From Luteimonas suaedae (GTDB taxonomy: Bacteria; Pseudomonadota; Gammaproteobacteria; Xanthomonadales; Xanthomonadaceae), in contig NZ_VSSP01000012.1 of the NCBI RefSeq assembly GCF_008312895.1, positions 1 through 64,000 of the forward strand: DNA of 64,000 bases, read 5' to 3'. Below are positions 25,571-34,052 of this stretch, in pieces (within the stretch, counting starts at the first letter, position 1; the number at the start of each line of letters is the position of its first letter). Under the pieces are notes generated by a model. The model did not search any database and was not told the origin of the DNA. It was given only the letters and a program-made list of their open reading frames with translations. The position numbers were made by a program, and so were the translations under genes.

Positions 25571-25802
25571 GCCCCCTCTCCCCGCTTGCGGGGCGAGGCC
25601 GCGCAGCTTGCGCGCCATTGGCGCGCGTGCGGACGAGCGCACGCTCCGCTGGAGCGGGCTGGAGCGGGCTGGGGCGCGGAGCGGGGTTGGGGTGAGGGCG
25701 CTCTTGGCGAGAGATCAAAAGCGCCCTCATCCGCCCCCCCCCCCGACCAAAGCGCTCGGGGGCAGGCGCTTCGGGCACCTTCTCCCGCAAGCGGGAGAAG
25801 GG
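25571..25802. repeat. Repeat pair F2 (CCCCTCTCCCCGCTTGCGGGG)
   Basis: Palindromic blocks at about 25571-25597 and 25780-25802, with GAGGGCGC and GCGCTCGGGGGCAGGCGCTT in between. The block also contains a C9-10 run near 25733-25742. This fills the 343 bp gap between GH97 and corA, where I see nothing else. Confidence 0.75.
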
Positions 25803-25885
25803 ATCGTCAATAACCTGCGTCAGAACCCCACTCCAACAGCGCTACACATCTTGCCCCGGCCGGCCCGCTGACGCAGGATGCGGCG

Positions 25886-26893
25886 ATGGCCGAGAACGAA
25901 CGCCCTGCTTCGCTGCCCGACTGCGTGATCAACTGCATCCGCTACGACGGCCGTGGTCGGCGACACCCTCTCGACCTCGACGCCATCAGCGATGCCCTGG
26001 CGAACGACGACGGCGGCTTCGTCTGGCTCGGCCTGTACGAGCCCGAAGACACCGTGCTGGACAAGCTGCAGGAGGAATTCGGCCTGCACGACCTGGCGAT
26101 CGAGGACGCGCACAAGGCGCACCAGCGGCCGAAGATCGAGGCCTACGGCAATTCGCTGTTCATCGCGGTCAACACCGCGCAGGTGGTCGACGAGCACATC
26201 GTCTACGGCGAGACCCACGCCTTCCTCGGCCCACGCTTCCTGATCACCGTGCGCCACGGCGCCTCGCTGTCGTACGCGCCGACGCGGGAGCGAGTGGAGC
26301 GCGAGCCGGAACTGCTGGCGCTGGGCGCCTCGTACGGCCTGTACGCGGTGCTCGACTACATCGTCGACAACTACCTGCCGATCGCGCAGCAGTTCAGGGA
26401 CACGCTGCTGCTGCTGGAGAAGGACGTCTTCTCCGACACCTACCGACGCGAGACGATCGTGCGCCTGTACGACCTCAAGCGCGAACTGACCTACATGCGC
26501 ATGTCGGTGGCGCCGCTGCAGGACGTGCTCTCGCAGCTGGTGCGCACCTCCAGCCCGCTGATTCCCGACGAGGAGGTGCGGCTGTACTTCCGCGACGTGC
26601 TCGACCACGCGGTGCGCGTGAACGACTCGATCGACGCCCTGCGCGACATGCTCGGCACCGCGCTCAGCGTCAACTTGTCGCTGGTCACCCTGGCGCAGGG
26701 CGAGACGGTGAAGAAGCTCGGCGCCTGGGCGGCGTTGCTGGCGGCGCCGACTTTGATCGCCAGCTGGTACGGCATGAACTTCCATGGCATGCCGGAACTG
26801 GACGAGCGCTACGCCTATCCGGTGCTGATCGGCGTCGTCGCCGTGACCTGCGGCGCCCTCTACCGGCTGTTCAAGCGCGCGCGCTGGCTCTGA
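25886..26893 (+). CDS. corA: Magnesium/cobalt transporter CorA
   Basis: A 335-residue CorA-family divalent cation channel (2-TM-GxN type). A soluble alpha/beta N-terminal domain (to about residue 240) precedes two C-terminal membrane helices, with the selectivity motif YGMNF (Gly296, Met297, Asn298) between them and the acidic MPELDE loop. A basic FKRARWL tail ends the protein. Start MAENERP has normal family length. The stop is followed six bases later by repeat A5. Confidence 0.95.
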   Translation: MAENERPASLPDCVINCIRYDGRGRRHPLDLDAISDALANDDGGFVWLGLYEPEDTVLDKLQEEFGLHDLAIEDAHKAHQRPKIEAYGNSLFIAVNTAQVVDEHIVYGETHAFLGPRFLITVRHGASLSYAPTRERVEREPELLALGASYGLYAVLDYIVDNYLPIAQQFRDTLLLLEKDVFSDTYRRETIVRLYDLKRELTYMRMSVAPLQDVLSQLVRTSSPLIPDEEVRLYFRDVLDHAVRVNDSIDALRDMLGTALSVNLSLVTLAQGETVKKLGAWAALLAAPTLIASWYGMNFHGMPELDERYAYPVLIGVVAVTCGALYRLFKRARWL

Positions 26894-26898
26894 GGGCC

Positions 26899-27040
26899 GT
26901 AGGAGCGCGCCATGCGCGCGATGCCGCGGGCATTTCACCGCCCGCGAATTCCGGCGGCCGGCGCGTCTGCCGGTCCAGAATCGCGGTATCCACCGGATCC
27001 TGTCGGCACCCGCGGCATCGCGCGCATGGCGCGCTCCTAC
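26899..27040. repeat. REP doublet A5
   Basis: A 142 bp doublet whose interior is the reverse complement of that in A3, A6 and A9, showing the element is directional and inserts in both orientations. It separates the convergent corA and arsA-like genes and is almost the entire gap. Confidence 0.9.
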
Positions 27041-27045
27041 GCGGA

Positions 27046-28041
27046 TCATTCCCCGGCTTTCAGCCGTTCCGCGAAGGCCTCCAGCGCCGACGCGCCGACC
27101 ACGTCCTCCGCCAGCAGCGGCAGCTGCTGCAGCGGCAGGTCCGGCAGCGCCTCGCGCAGGCCATGCAGATGCGCCTCCTCCTGCATCCGCCGGCCGGCGA
27201 GGAAATCGCCGGCGTCCGCCGGCGCACGCTTGTTGACGACCAGACCGCCGACCTGGACGCCGGCCCGCCGCAGCTGCGCATGCAGCTCGATGGTCTCCAG
27301 CACCGGCAGGCGCTCGGCCGCCAGCACGATGACGAATGCGGTGTGCGCGTCGTCCGCGAGCACGGCACGCAGGTGCTCGAACCGGTGCCGGCGACGGTGC
27401 AGCACCTGGCGGATGCTCTGGTCGCGGTCCTGCGCCGTATCGACGCGCTCGCCGCCCAGCGCGCGCGAGGCGATGCCGTCGTCGCTGCCGAGGTTGCGCA
27501 GCGCGGCGCCGAAGCGTTCGCTGCGTTCCTGCCGCCGCAGCAGGCCCTCGGTCCAGGCCGACATCATCTCCGGCAACGCCATCAGCCGCGCGGTATGCCC
27601 GGACGGCGCGGTGTCGAACACCAGCAGGTCGTAGTCGCGCGGCGCCTGCTCGACGAGTTCGGCGATGCGCTCGAGCAGCGCCGCCTCGTGCATGCCCGGC
27701 GCCTCGCGCGACAGCGCCAGGTGCTTGTCGACCTCGCCGGACAGGTGCGGCGGCATCAGCTGGCGCAGGGCCTGTCCGACTTCGTCCAGGTGCGCGCGCA
27801 CGGTGGCCTCGGGATCGATCTCGAGCGCGTCCAAGTCCGCGGCGACGCGCACCGGCGCCGGGCCGATCGCGCGCTGCCACAGGTGGCCGAGGTTGTGCGC
27901 CGGATCGGTCGAGACCAGCAGCACGCGCCGGCCGGCACGCGCCTGCGCCAGGGCCACGGCCGACGCCATCGTGGTCTTGCCCACGCCACCCTTGCCGCCG
28001 AAGAACAGCACGCGGCGCGATGCCGCCAGGTTCAGCAGCAC
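27046..28041 (-). CDS. ArsA-family ATPase
   Basis: A 331-residue deviant-Walker ATPase of the ArsA/GET3 group. It has the P-loop GGKGGVGKTT (residues 15-24), STDPAHNLGHLW (switch I region), and FDTAPSGHTARLMALPEMM (switch II). The GTG start at 28041 overlaps the stop of the preceding cory-CC-star gene within GTGCTGCTGA. It is one ArsA unit, not the tandem form of arsenite pumps, and there is no arsB or arsR nearby. The context (CstA and cory-CC-star) suggests a role with the CstA transporter, perhaps membrane-protein delivery or regulation; that is inference. Confidence 0.9.
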   Translation of the reverse strand: MLLNLAASRRVLFFGGKGGVGKTTMASAVALAQARAGRRVLLVSTDPAHNLGHLWQRAIGPAPVRVAADLDALEIDPEATVRAHLDEVGQALRQLMPPHLSGEVDKHLALSREAPGMHEAALLERIAELVEQAPRDYDLLVFDTAPSGHTARLMALPEMMSAWTEGLLRRQERSERFGAALRNLGSDDGIASRALGGERVDTAQDRDQSIRQVLHRRRHRFEHLRAVLADDAHTAFVIVLAAERLPVLETIELHAQLRRAGVQVGGLVVNKRAPADAGDFLAGRRMQEEAHLHGLREALPDLPLQQLPLLAEDVVGASALEAFAERLKAGE

Positions 28042-28307
28042 CCGACGTGATCCAGCGGCGAGCGCTCCATGCCCATGCGCCGGTGCCAGTCGTGGAAGCG
28101 CTCGTACATCACCGGCATCAGCTCGAGCGTGTACCAGGTCGCCGGATTGGGCACGCCCAGCGACTCGGCGAATACCATCAGCATGAACAGGTCGTCCTCG
28201 TCGCGCTGCGCCCGCGCGAACGTGCGCCGGTACGGTGCGACGTAGAACTCGCGCAGGCCCGCCGCGAGCCGGGCCAGCGCGGAGGCCTTGTCCCCGCCCG
28301 GCGACAT
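28032..28307 (-). CDS. cory-CC-star protein
   Basis: A 91-residue protein ending in the double cysteine CC just before the stop, the feature for which this family is named. The core is YVAPYRRTFARAQRDEDDLF, MVFAESLGVPNPATWYTLEL and FHDWHRRMGMERSPLDHVGCC at the C-terminus. The family is known to accompany CstA-type transporters and may play the part that the short YbdD/YjiX proteins (also Cys-Cys-ended) play beside E. coli CstA. It starts 3 bp after the cstA stop and overlaps arsA. Confidence 0.88.
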   Translation of the reverse strand: MSPGGDKASALARLAAGLREFYVAPYRRTFARAQRDEDDLFMLMVFAESLGVPNPATWYTLELMPVMYERFHDWHRRMGMERSPLDHVGCC

Positions 28308-28310
28308 GGC

Positions 28311-29993
28311 TCAGCCTTCCCCGGCCTCGACGGCCTCGGCAGCATCCGGATCGCGGCCCCTGGCCATCGCGATCACCGCCTCCAGCGCCACCCATAGCGC
28401 CGCGATCAGGATCACGATGTCCATCCCCAGCAGCAGCCAGTTGCCGTCGTCGTAGAACGTACCCAGCTGCACGATCAGCGCGTACAGCGACATGACCAGC
28501 AGGAACGCAAGCGGCACCATGGTGAAGATCGGGTTGCGGCCCTTCTTGATCAGGATCACCGAGACGATCGCCAGCGTCAGCGCCGCCAGCAGCTGGTTGG
28601 TGGTGCCGAACAGCGGCCAGATCACCATGCCGCCGCTGCCGTCGGCGCCGGCGCCGAACGCCAGCGCCATGCACACCGCCAGCGCCACCACGGTGCCGAG
28701 CAGCGTGCCCACCTTGACGCCGGCCAGCTCCGCCGCCTCCTGCACCACGAAGCGCTGCAGGCGCAGGCCGGTGTCCATGGTGGTGGCGGCGAACAGGATC
28801 GCCATGGTCGCCAGCATGGTCGCGCCGAGATTCTCCGGCAGCCCGAGGCCGGACGTCAGCAGCGCCTCGCCGCCGTTGACGAAGGCGGTGACGTTGCCGC
28901 CGCCGAAGCTGCTGTAGACCGCCTGCCAGTCGACCAGGGTGGCGAAACCGGCGGTGCAGCAGATGATCGCCGCCAGCGACAGCATGCCCTCGCCGACCGC
29001 GCCGAAGTAGCCGACGAAGCGTGCGTCGGTCTCCTTGTCCAGCTGCTTGGAGGTGGTACCGGAGGCGACCATGCCGTGGAACCCGGACACCGCGCCGCAG
29101 GCGATGGTGACGAACAGCAGCGGCACGATGCTCGGCGTGCCCGCCGGCACCGCGTCGTTGAACGCCGGCGCCACGATCGTCGGCGAGGCGATCAATACCG
29201 CCGCGTACAGGATGCCCAGGCCGATGAACAGCTGCAGGCCGTTGATGTAGTCGCGCGGCTGCAGCAGCACCCACACCGGCAGCAGCGAGGCGATGCCGGC
29301 GTACAGGAACAGCAGCACGATCCAGAACGACTTCGCGCTCATGCCGAGCACCGTTTCCGGCAGCGCGATCGGATACTGGCTGCCGAACAGGATCAGCGCG
29401 TAGAGCACCACCACGCCGCCGATCGACGGCCACAGCAGCCCCATCTTGACCCGGTAGATCAGCTGCCCGATCACCAGCGCCACCAGGATCGCGCCCCAGA
29501 CCGGGATCACCGCGGTCGGCGTGGACACCAGCAGGTTCGAGATCACCACAGCGAACGCGGCGTTGACCATCAGCAGCAGCAGGAAGATCACCACCAGGAA
29601 CAGGTTCCGTCCGCGGCGGCCGATGTAGCTGCCGCTGAGCATGCCCATCGACTTGCCCTTGTTGCGCACGCTGGCCCAGAGCGCGCCGAAGTCGTGCACG
29701 CCGGCGAAGAACACGGTGCCGAACACCACCCACAGGAACGCCGGTCCCCAACCCCAGATCACCGCGATCGCCGGACCGACGATCGGCGCCGCGCCCGCCA
29801 CCGAGGTGAAGTGGTGGCCCCACAGCACGAAGCGGTTGGTCGGCACGTAGTCGACGCCGTCGCGCAGGGTATGGGCCGGGGTGCGGAAATCCGCCTCCAG
29901 CCGGTAGATCTTCTCGGCGATGAACTTCGAATAGAAGAAGTAGCCGAGCGCCATCACGCCGAGGCCGACGAGCAGCAATACGATCGCATTCAT
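28311..29993 (-). CDS. cstA: Carbon starvation protein CstA family transporter
   Basis: A 560-residue polytopic membrane protein (about 14-16 helices) of the CstA family, which takes up peptides or pyruvate in starved cells. Diagnostic segments are TNRFVLWGHHFTSVAGAAPI, GPAIAVIWGWGPAFLWVV, GAVSGFHGMVASGTTSKQL and LFGTTNQLLAALTL. It is shorter than E. coli CstA (701 residues). The ATG at 29993 has a GGAGAT site; an ATG at 30041 would add 16 residues. It heads a three-gene operon with cory-CC-star and arsA. Confidence 0.93.
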   Translation of the reverse strand: MNAIVLLLVGLGVMALGYFFYSKFIAEKIYRLEADFRTPAHTLRDGVDYVPTNRFVLWGHHFTSVAGAAPIVGPAIAVIWGWGPAFLWVVFGTVFFAGVHDFGALWASVRNKGKSMGMLSGSYIGRRGRNLFLVVIFLLLLMVNAAFAVVISNLLVSTPTAVIPVWGAILVALVIGQLIYRVKMGLLWPSIGGVVVLYALILFGSQYPIALPETVLGMSAKSFWIVLLFLYAGIASLLPVWVLLQPRDYINGLQLFIGLGILYAAVLIASPTIVAPAFNDAVPAGTPSIVPLLFVTIACGAVSGFHGMVASGTTSKQLDKETDARFVGYFGAVGEGMLSLAAIICCTAGFATLVDWQAVYSSFGGGNVTAFVNGGEALLTSGLGLPENLGATMLATMAILFAATTMDTGLRLQRFVVQEAAELAGVKVGTLLGTVVALAVCMALAFGAGADGSGGMVIWPLFGTTNQLLAALTLAIVSVILIKKGRNPIFTMVPLAFLLVMSLYALIVQLGTFYDDGNWLLLGMDIVILIAALWVALEAVIAMARGRDPDAAEAVEAGEG

Positions 29994-30220
29994 CCAGGCA
30001 TCTCCGGTAGCGTCCGGCTCGGCGCCGGCATTCGGCAGCATGAAAGCTCCGGCCCGGGAATGGAAGGATTCGGCGGCGCCGGGCCGGCGGATTACGACTA
30101 AAGTCGTACCGGCCGATGCGGGGCCGCTGCGTGGGTGAGGCCGCATTCATTCGTTTGCACCCTGGTTTCGCGGGCGTGGTGCGCGCCTGCGAAACACACA
30201 TCGCGTTGCCGGGCTCCCCC

Positions 30221-30363
30221 GTAGGAGCGCGCCATGCGCGCGATGCCGCGGATGCCGGCGGGATCCGGTGGATGCCGCGATCCCTGCCCGGCAGGCGCGC
30301 GGGTCGCCGGAATTCACGGGCGGCGCCCATGCCCGCGGCATCGCGCGCATGGCGCGCTCCTAC
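30221..30363. repeat. REP doublet A6
   Basis: A 143 bp doublet with the same interior orientation as A3 (GGATCCGGTGGATGCCGCGA, CCGGAATTCACGGGC). It lies between cstA (divergent side, 5' end) and the 3' end of the DUF819 gene. Confidence 0.9.
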
Positions 30364-30387
30364 GAAGGTAGGGACGACTGCTCCGGG

Positions 30388-31635
30388 TCAGGTGCCAAGC
30401 AACCGCAACAGCAAGCCGGTCAGGTAGGCGCAATAGGTTCCGAGCGCGTAACCCAGCACCGCCAGCAGCACGCCGACCGGCGCCAGCGCCGGGTGGAACG
30501 CCGCCGCCACCACCGGCGCCGACGCGGCGCCGCCGATGTTGGCCTGCGAGCCCACCGCGAGGAAGAACAGCGGCGCGCGGATCAGCTTGGCGACCAGCAG
30601 CAGCAGACCGGCGTGTACCGAAATCCAGAGCAGCCCCAGGGCGAACAGTCCAGGACGGTCCAGCAGCGCCCCCAAGTCCATGTGCATGCCGATGGTGGCC
30701 ACCAGCACGTAGAGCATTGCCGAGCCGATCTTCGATGCCCCCGCGCCCTCGAGCGCGCGCGCGCGGGTGAAACTGAGCGCCAGACCCACGGTGGTCGCGA
30801 AGACCACGATCCAGAAGAAACCGGAAGTCAGGCTGTAGTCCTCCAGGCGCCAGGAGGCCGGCAGGCTCGCGATCCAGGCCACCAGCGGGTCGGCGAGGAA
30901 ATGCGCCAGTCCGGTCGCGCCCAGCCCCACCGCCAGGATCGCCATCAGGTCGGGCAGGGAGAGCACGCGCGCGTGCTCCGCCTGGTAGGTCTCGATGCGG
31001 CGCTGGAGGTCGTCGATCGCGGTGGTATCGGCCCGGGTCCAGCGATCGAAGGCGGCCGCGCGCGGCGCCAGGAACAGCAGCACCGCCATCCACACGTTGG
31101 CGACCAGCACGTCGACCGCGACGAACTGGCCGAACAGGTTGTCCTCGACCTCGAACACCTCCTTCATCGCCGCCTGGTTGGCGCCGCCGCCGATCCAGCT
31201 GCCGGCCACCGTGGTCAGCCCGCGCCAGGTCTCGCCGGCCACCGTGGGCGGATGCAGGATGCCCATCGCCATGAAGGCCACCACGGCGCCGAGCATCACC
31301 CCGGCCGTGCCGGTGAGGAACATGATCACCGCCTTCGGCCCCAGCCGCAGCACCGCGCCCAGGTCGATGGCCAGGCACAGCAGCACCAGCGACGCTGGCA
31401 GCAGGTAGTCGCGCGCCACCGGGTACAGGTTCGAAGCCTCGCCGTCGATCAGGCCGATGCTGTTGTAGACCGCCGGCAGCAGGTAGCACAGCAGCAACGC
31501 CGGCACGTAGGTGTAGAACTTCTTCCAGAAGCCGGTGGTGCGCGAGGCGGTCCAGAACACGACGCCGAGCGTCAGGGCCAGCAGGCCCATGACCGCGGCG
31601 TCGTTGGTGATCAGTGCGGCGGTGTCATTTGGCAT
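30388..31635 (-). CDS. DUF819 family membrane protein
   Basis: A 415-residue integral membrane protein with about ten to twelve helices, of the DUF819 (YjcL-like) family. Characteristic stretches are FYTYVPALLLCYLLPAVYNS, GTAGVMLGAVVAFMAMG, the GSWIGGGANQAAMKEVF motif, and near the C-terminus FLAVGSQANIGGAASAPVVA. The paired glycine-rich motifs in two halves suggest an inverted-repeat transporter. The substrate is unknown. It stands alone between two repeats. Confidence 0.88.
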   Translation of the reverse strand: MPNDTAALITNDAAVMGLLALTLGVVFWTASRTTGFWKKFYTYVPALLLCYLLPAVYNSIGLIDGEASNLYPVARDYLLPASLVLLCLAIDLGAVLRLGPKAVIMFLTGTAGVMLGAVVAFMAMGILHPPTVAGETWRGLTTVAGSWIGGGANQAAMKEVFEVEDNLFGQFVAVDVLVANVWMAVLLFLAPRAAAFDRWTRADTTAIDDLQRRIETYQAEHARVLSLPDLMAILAVGLGATGLAHFLADPLVAWIASLPASWRLEDYSLTSGFFWIVVFATTVGLALSFTRARALEGAGASKIGSAMLYVLVATIGMHMDLGALLDRPGLFALGLLWISVHAGLLLLVAKLIRAPLFFLAVGSQANIGGAASAPVVAAAFHPALAPVGVLLAVLGYALGTYCAYLTGLLLRLLGT

Positions 31636-31677
31636 CGGCTCGGTCTGCTCCCTGGCGCGTCGATTGGAAGGTTCGTT

Positions 31678-31862
31678 CTCCCTCTGCCCCCCACGGGGAG
31701 AGGGCCTGGGTGAGGGGTAGCCGGATCCGGTCCTGTCTCACGACCTGGACCATTCGAATGGACAGCTGGTCATCCGAGCTCATTCTCGTGCGTCCCTGCT
31801 GGCGTTCCCGCTCCGTCGTCCCCCCCACTCCTCCTCTCTCTCCGCAAGCGGGGGAGAGGAAG
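31678..31862. repeat. Repeat pair F3
   Basis: Blocks CCTCTGCCCCCCACGGGGAG (31681-31700) and CTCCGCAAGCGGGGGAGAGG (31841-31860) flank the 239 bp gap between DUF819 and the S9 peptidase gene, which holds nothing else I can identify. Confidence 0.65.
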
Positions 31863-31874
31863 TGGGAAGCGGGT

Positions 31875-33956
31875 CTATCGAGCAAGATGCTGTTCCAGCC
31901 AGCTGTTGACCGTTTCATGCCACAGCACGCTGTTGTTCGGCTTGAGCACCCAGTGATTCTCGTCGGGGAAGTACAGCAGCTTCGACTCGATGCCACGGCG
32001 CTGCAGTGCGGTGAACGCCATCAGTCCCTGGTCCACGGGCACGCGGTAGTCCTTCTCGCCCTGCACCACCAGCATCGGCACGCGCCACTGGTCGACGTGC
32101 CGGACCGGGTTGAACTTCTCGTAGGCCGCCATGTTCTCGTACACCGGACCGCCGTTCTCCCATTCGGTGAACCACAACTCCTCGGTCACGTAGCCCATCG
32201 AGCGGGTGTCGAACACGCCGTCGTGGTTGACCAGACACTGCCACGGCTCGTTCCAGTTGCCGGCGATCCAGTTGATCATGTAGCCGCCATAGCTGGCGCC
32301 GAGCGCGCAGGCGCGGTCGCCGTCGAGGAACGCGTACTCACGCTGCGCGGCGGCCCAGCCCTTCTGCAGGTCCTCGAGCGGCTTGCCGCCCCAGTCGCCG
32401 CTGATCGAATCGGTGAAGTCCTGGCCATAGCCGGTGGAGCCATGGAAGTCGATCATCACCACCGCGTAGCCCTGGCCGGCATAGGTCTGCGGATTCCAGC
32501 GATAACTCCAGCCGTTGCCGAAGCTGCCCTGCGGGCCGCCATGGATCAGGAACGCGACCGGATACTTGCCGCCCTCCTCGTAGTTCCAGGGCTTGACCAC
32601 GTAGCCGTGCACGGTGTCGTTGCCGGCGCCGCGGAAGGTGAACTGCTCGTATTCGCCGAAGGCGACATCCGGCAGGCGTTCCTCCGCGGTCGGGGTGATC
32701 TGGCGCGGGTGCTGCGCGTCGGGCGTGGCGGTGTACAGCACGTCGCCGCTGCGCATCGAGTTGCGCGCGAACATCAGCGTCTCACCGGCCAGCGCGTACG
32801 ACGACACCGTGCCGTCGCCGACCAGCTTCGTCACCTCGCCGCTGTCGATGTCGATGCGGAACAGCGGGTACTCGCCGGTGTCCTGCGCCGCTGCGTACAG
32901 CGCGTTGCCGTCCGCGCCCACCTCCAGGCTGCTGGGCGAGCGATCCCAGTCCGGGGCGATCTCGCGGGTCTCGCTGCTGGCCAGGTCCATCGCCATCACC
33001 GCGAAGCGATCGGACTCGAAGCCAGGCCGCTGCATTGCGCGGTAGAACAGCGTGCCGCCGTCAGCGCTGAACACCGGGCCGGCGTCCCATGCGGGATTGG
33101 CTTTGGTCAGATTGACCGGCGCGCCGCTGCCGTCGGCGTTCATGCGGTACAGGTCGAAGTTGGTCGACCACGGCTCCTCGCGGCCGGCCACCTTGACGCT
33201 GGCCACCACCGACGCACCGTCCGGCGCCCATGCGTAATCCTCGGCGCCGCCGAACGGCTTGGACGGGATGTCGCCGTCGAGCGATCCGCTCAGCGCCACC
33301 GCGGCGGCGACCGGCTCGCCGCCGGCGGCCGGCAGTTCGGCCGCGTACAGCCGGCTGCGGCGGCCGTCCTTCCAGGTATCCCAGTGGCGCACGAACAGCT
33401 GCTCGTACACCACGCCGCTGGCCTTGTCCTTCTCGCGCGCGTCCAGCCGCGCCTGGGTGCAGGCGAACACGCCTTCGGACGCATCGGCGCACTCGGCGAA
33501 GGTCTCGGCGCTGAAGGCGATGCGGGTGCCGTCGGGCGACAGCTTGTAGCTGCCGACGTCGAGCGCGAAACCGGTCAGCTGCCGCGGCTCGCCGCCGGCA
33601 GTCGGGATCGCGTACAGCTGCTGGCTGCCGCTTTTCGCGCTCAGGAAATAGACGGTGGCGCCGTCCGGCGAGAACGCAGGCGAATTGACGTTCCAACCTT
33701 CCGGCGTCAGCCGCTTCGGCGGCGCCATGTCGCGCGTGCGCAGGTCGCGCAGGTACAGCGCGCTGCTGGCCTTGTCCTCGGCGAAGTCGACGGTACGCTC
33801 GGCGAACACCAGCCGGCCGCCGTCGGCGGATAGCACCGGGGACGAGACCCGCGGCAGGGTTGCCAGGTCACGGGCCTCGAGCCCGCGCTGCGCCATCGCG
33901 ACCGACGGCAGGGCGGCAAGCAGGCACAACGGCAGCAGGGCGGTACGCAGCGTCAT
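31875..33956 (-). CDS. S9 family peptidase (prolyl oligopeptidase/acylaminoacyl type)
   Basis: A 693-residue exported serine peptidase. The signal peptide ends LPSVAMAQ. A beta-propeller with WD40/TolB-like blades (e.g. LSPDGTRIAFSAETF, WAPDGASVVASVKV) occupies residues 25-420. The C-terminal alpha/beta hydrolase domain has the nucleophile elbow GASYGGYMINW, FLIHGGPQGSFGNGW (oxyanion region), VVQGEKDYRVPVDQG (Asp region) and FPDENHWVLKPNN (His). The start at 33956 has GGAG six bases upstream. It is expected to degrade oligopeptides outside the cytoplasm. Confidence 0.94.
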   Translation of the reverse strand: MTLRTALLPLCLLAALPSVAMAQRGLEARDLATLPRVSSPVLSADGGRLVFAERTVDFAEDKASSALYLRDLRTRDMAPPKRLTPEGWNVNSPAFSPDGATVYFLSAKSGSQQLYAIPTAGGEPRQLTGFALDVGSYKLSPDGTRIAFSAETFAECADASEGVFACTQARLDAREKDKASGVVYEQLFVRHWDTWKDGRRSRLYAAELPAAGGEPVAAAVALSGSLDGDIPSKPFGGAEDYAWAPDGASVVASVKVAGREEPWSTNFDLYRMNADGSGAPVNLTKANPAWDAGPVFSADGGTLFYRAMQRPGFESDRFAVMAMDLASSETREIAPDWDRSPSSLEVGADGNALYAAAQDTGEYPLFRIDIDSGEVTKLVGDGTVSSYALAGETLMFARNSMRSGDVLYTATPDAQHPRQITPTAEERLPDVAFGEYEQFTFRGAGNDTVHGYVVKPWNYEEGGKYPVAFLIHGGPQGSFGNGWSYRWNPQTYAGQGYAVVMIDFHGSTGYGQDFTDSISGDWGGKPLEDLQKGWAAAQREYAFLDGDRACALGASYGGYMINWIAGNWNEPWQCLVNHDGVFDTRSMGYVTEELWFTEWENGGPVYENMAAYEKFNPVRHVDQWRVPMLVVQGEKDYRVPVDQGLMAFTALQRRGIESKLLYFPDENHWVLKPNNSVLWHETVNSWLEQHLAR

Positions 33957-34052
33957 CGCAGTCTCCGGATCGGGCAAGGCGCCGATGGTAGCCGAAGCTC
34001 CCGCCCGTGGCGCCGAAATCCCGTCGCTGCAGTGCAGCAGTCGTCTTGCGGG

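Noticed and set aside
27046..28041. Arsenite resistance operon
   Set aside because: Only one ArsA half is present, with no arsB, arsR, arsC or arsD near it; the partners are CstA and cory-CC-star.
27046..30330. 1094-codon frame appearing to fuse CstA and ArsA
   Set aside because: Only the last 332 codons are the true ArsA frame. The upstream part is out of frame with CstA and cory-CC-star, which have their own convincing frames.
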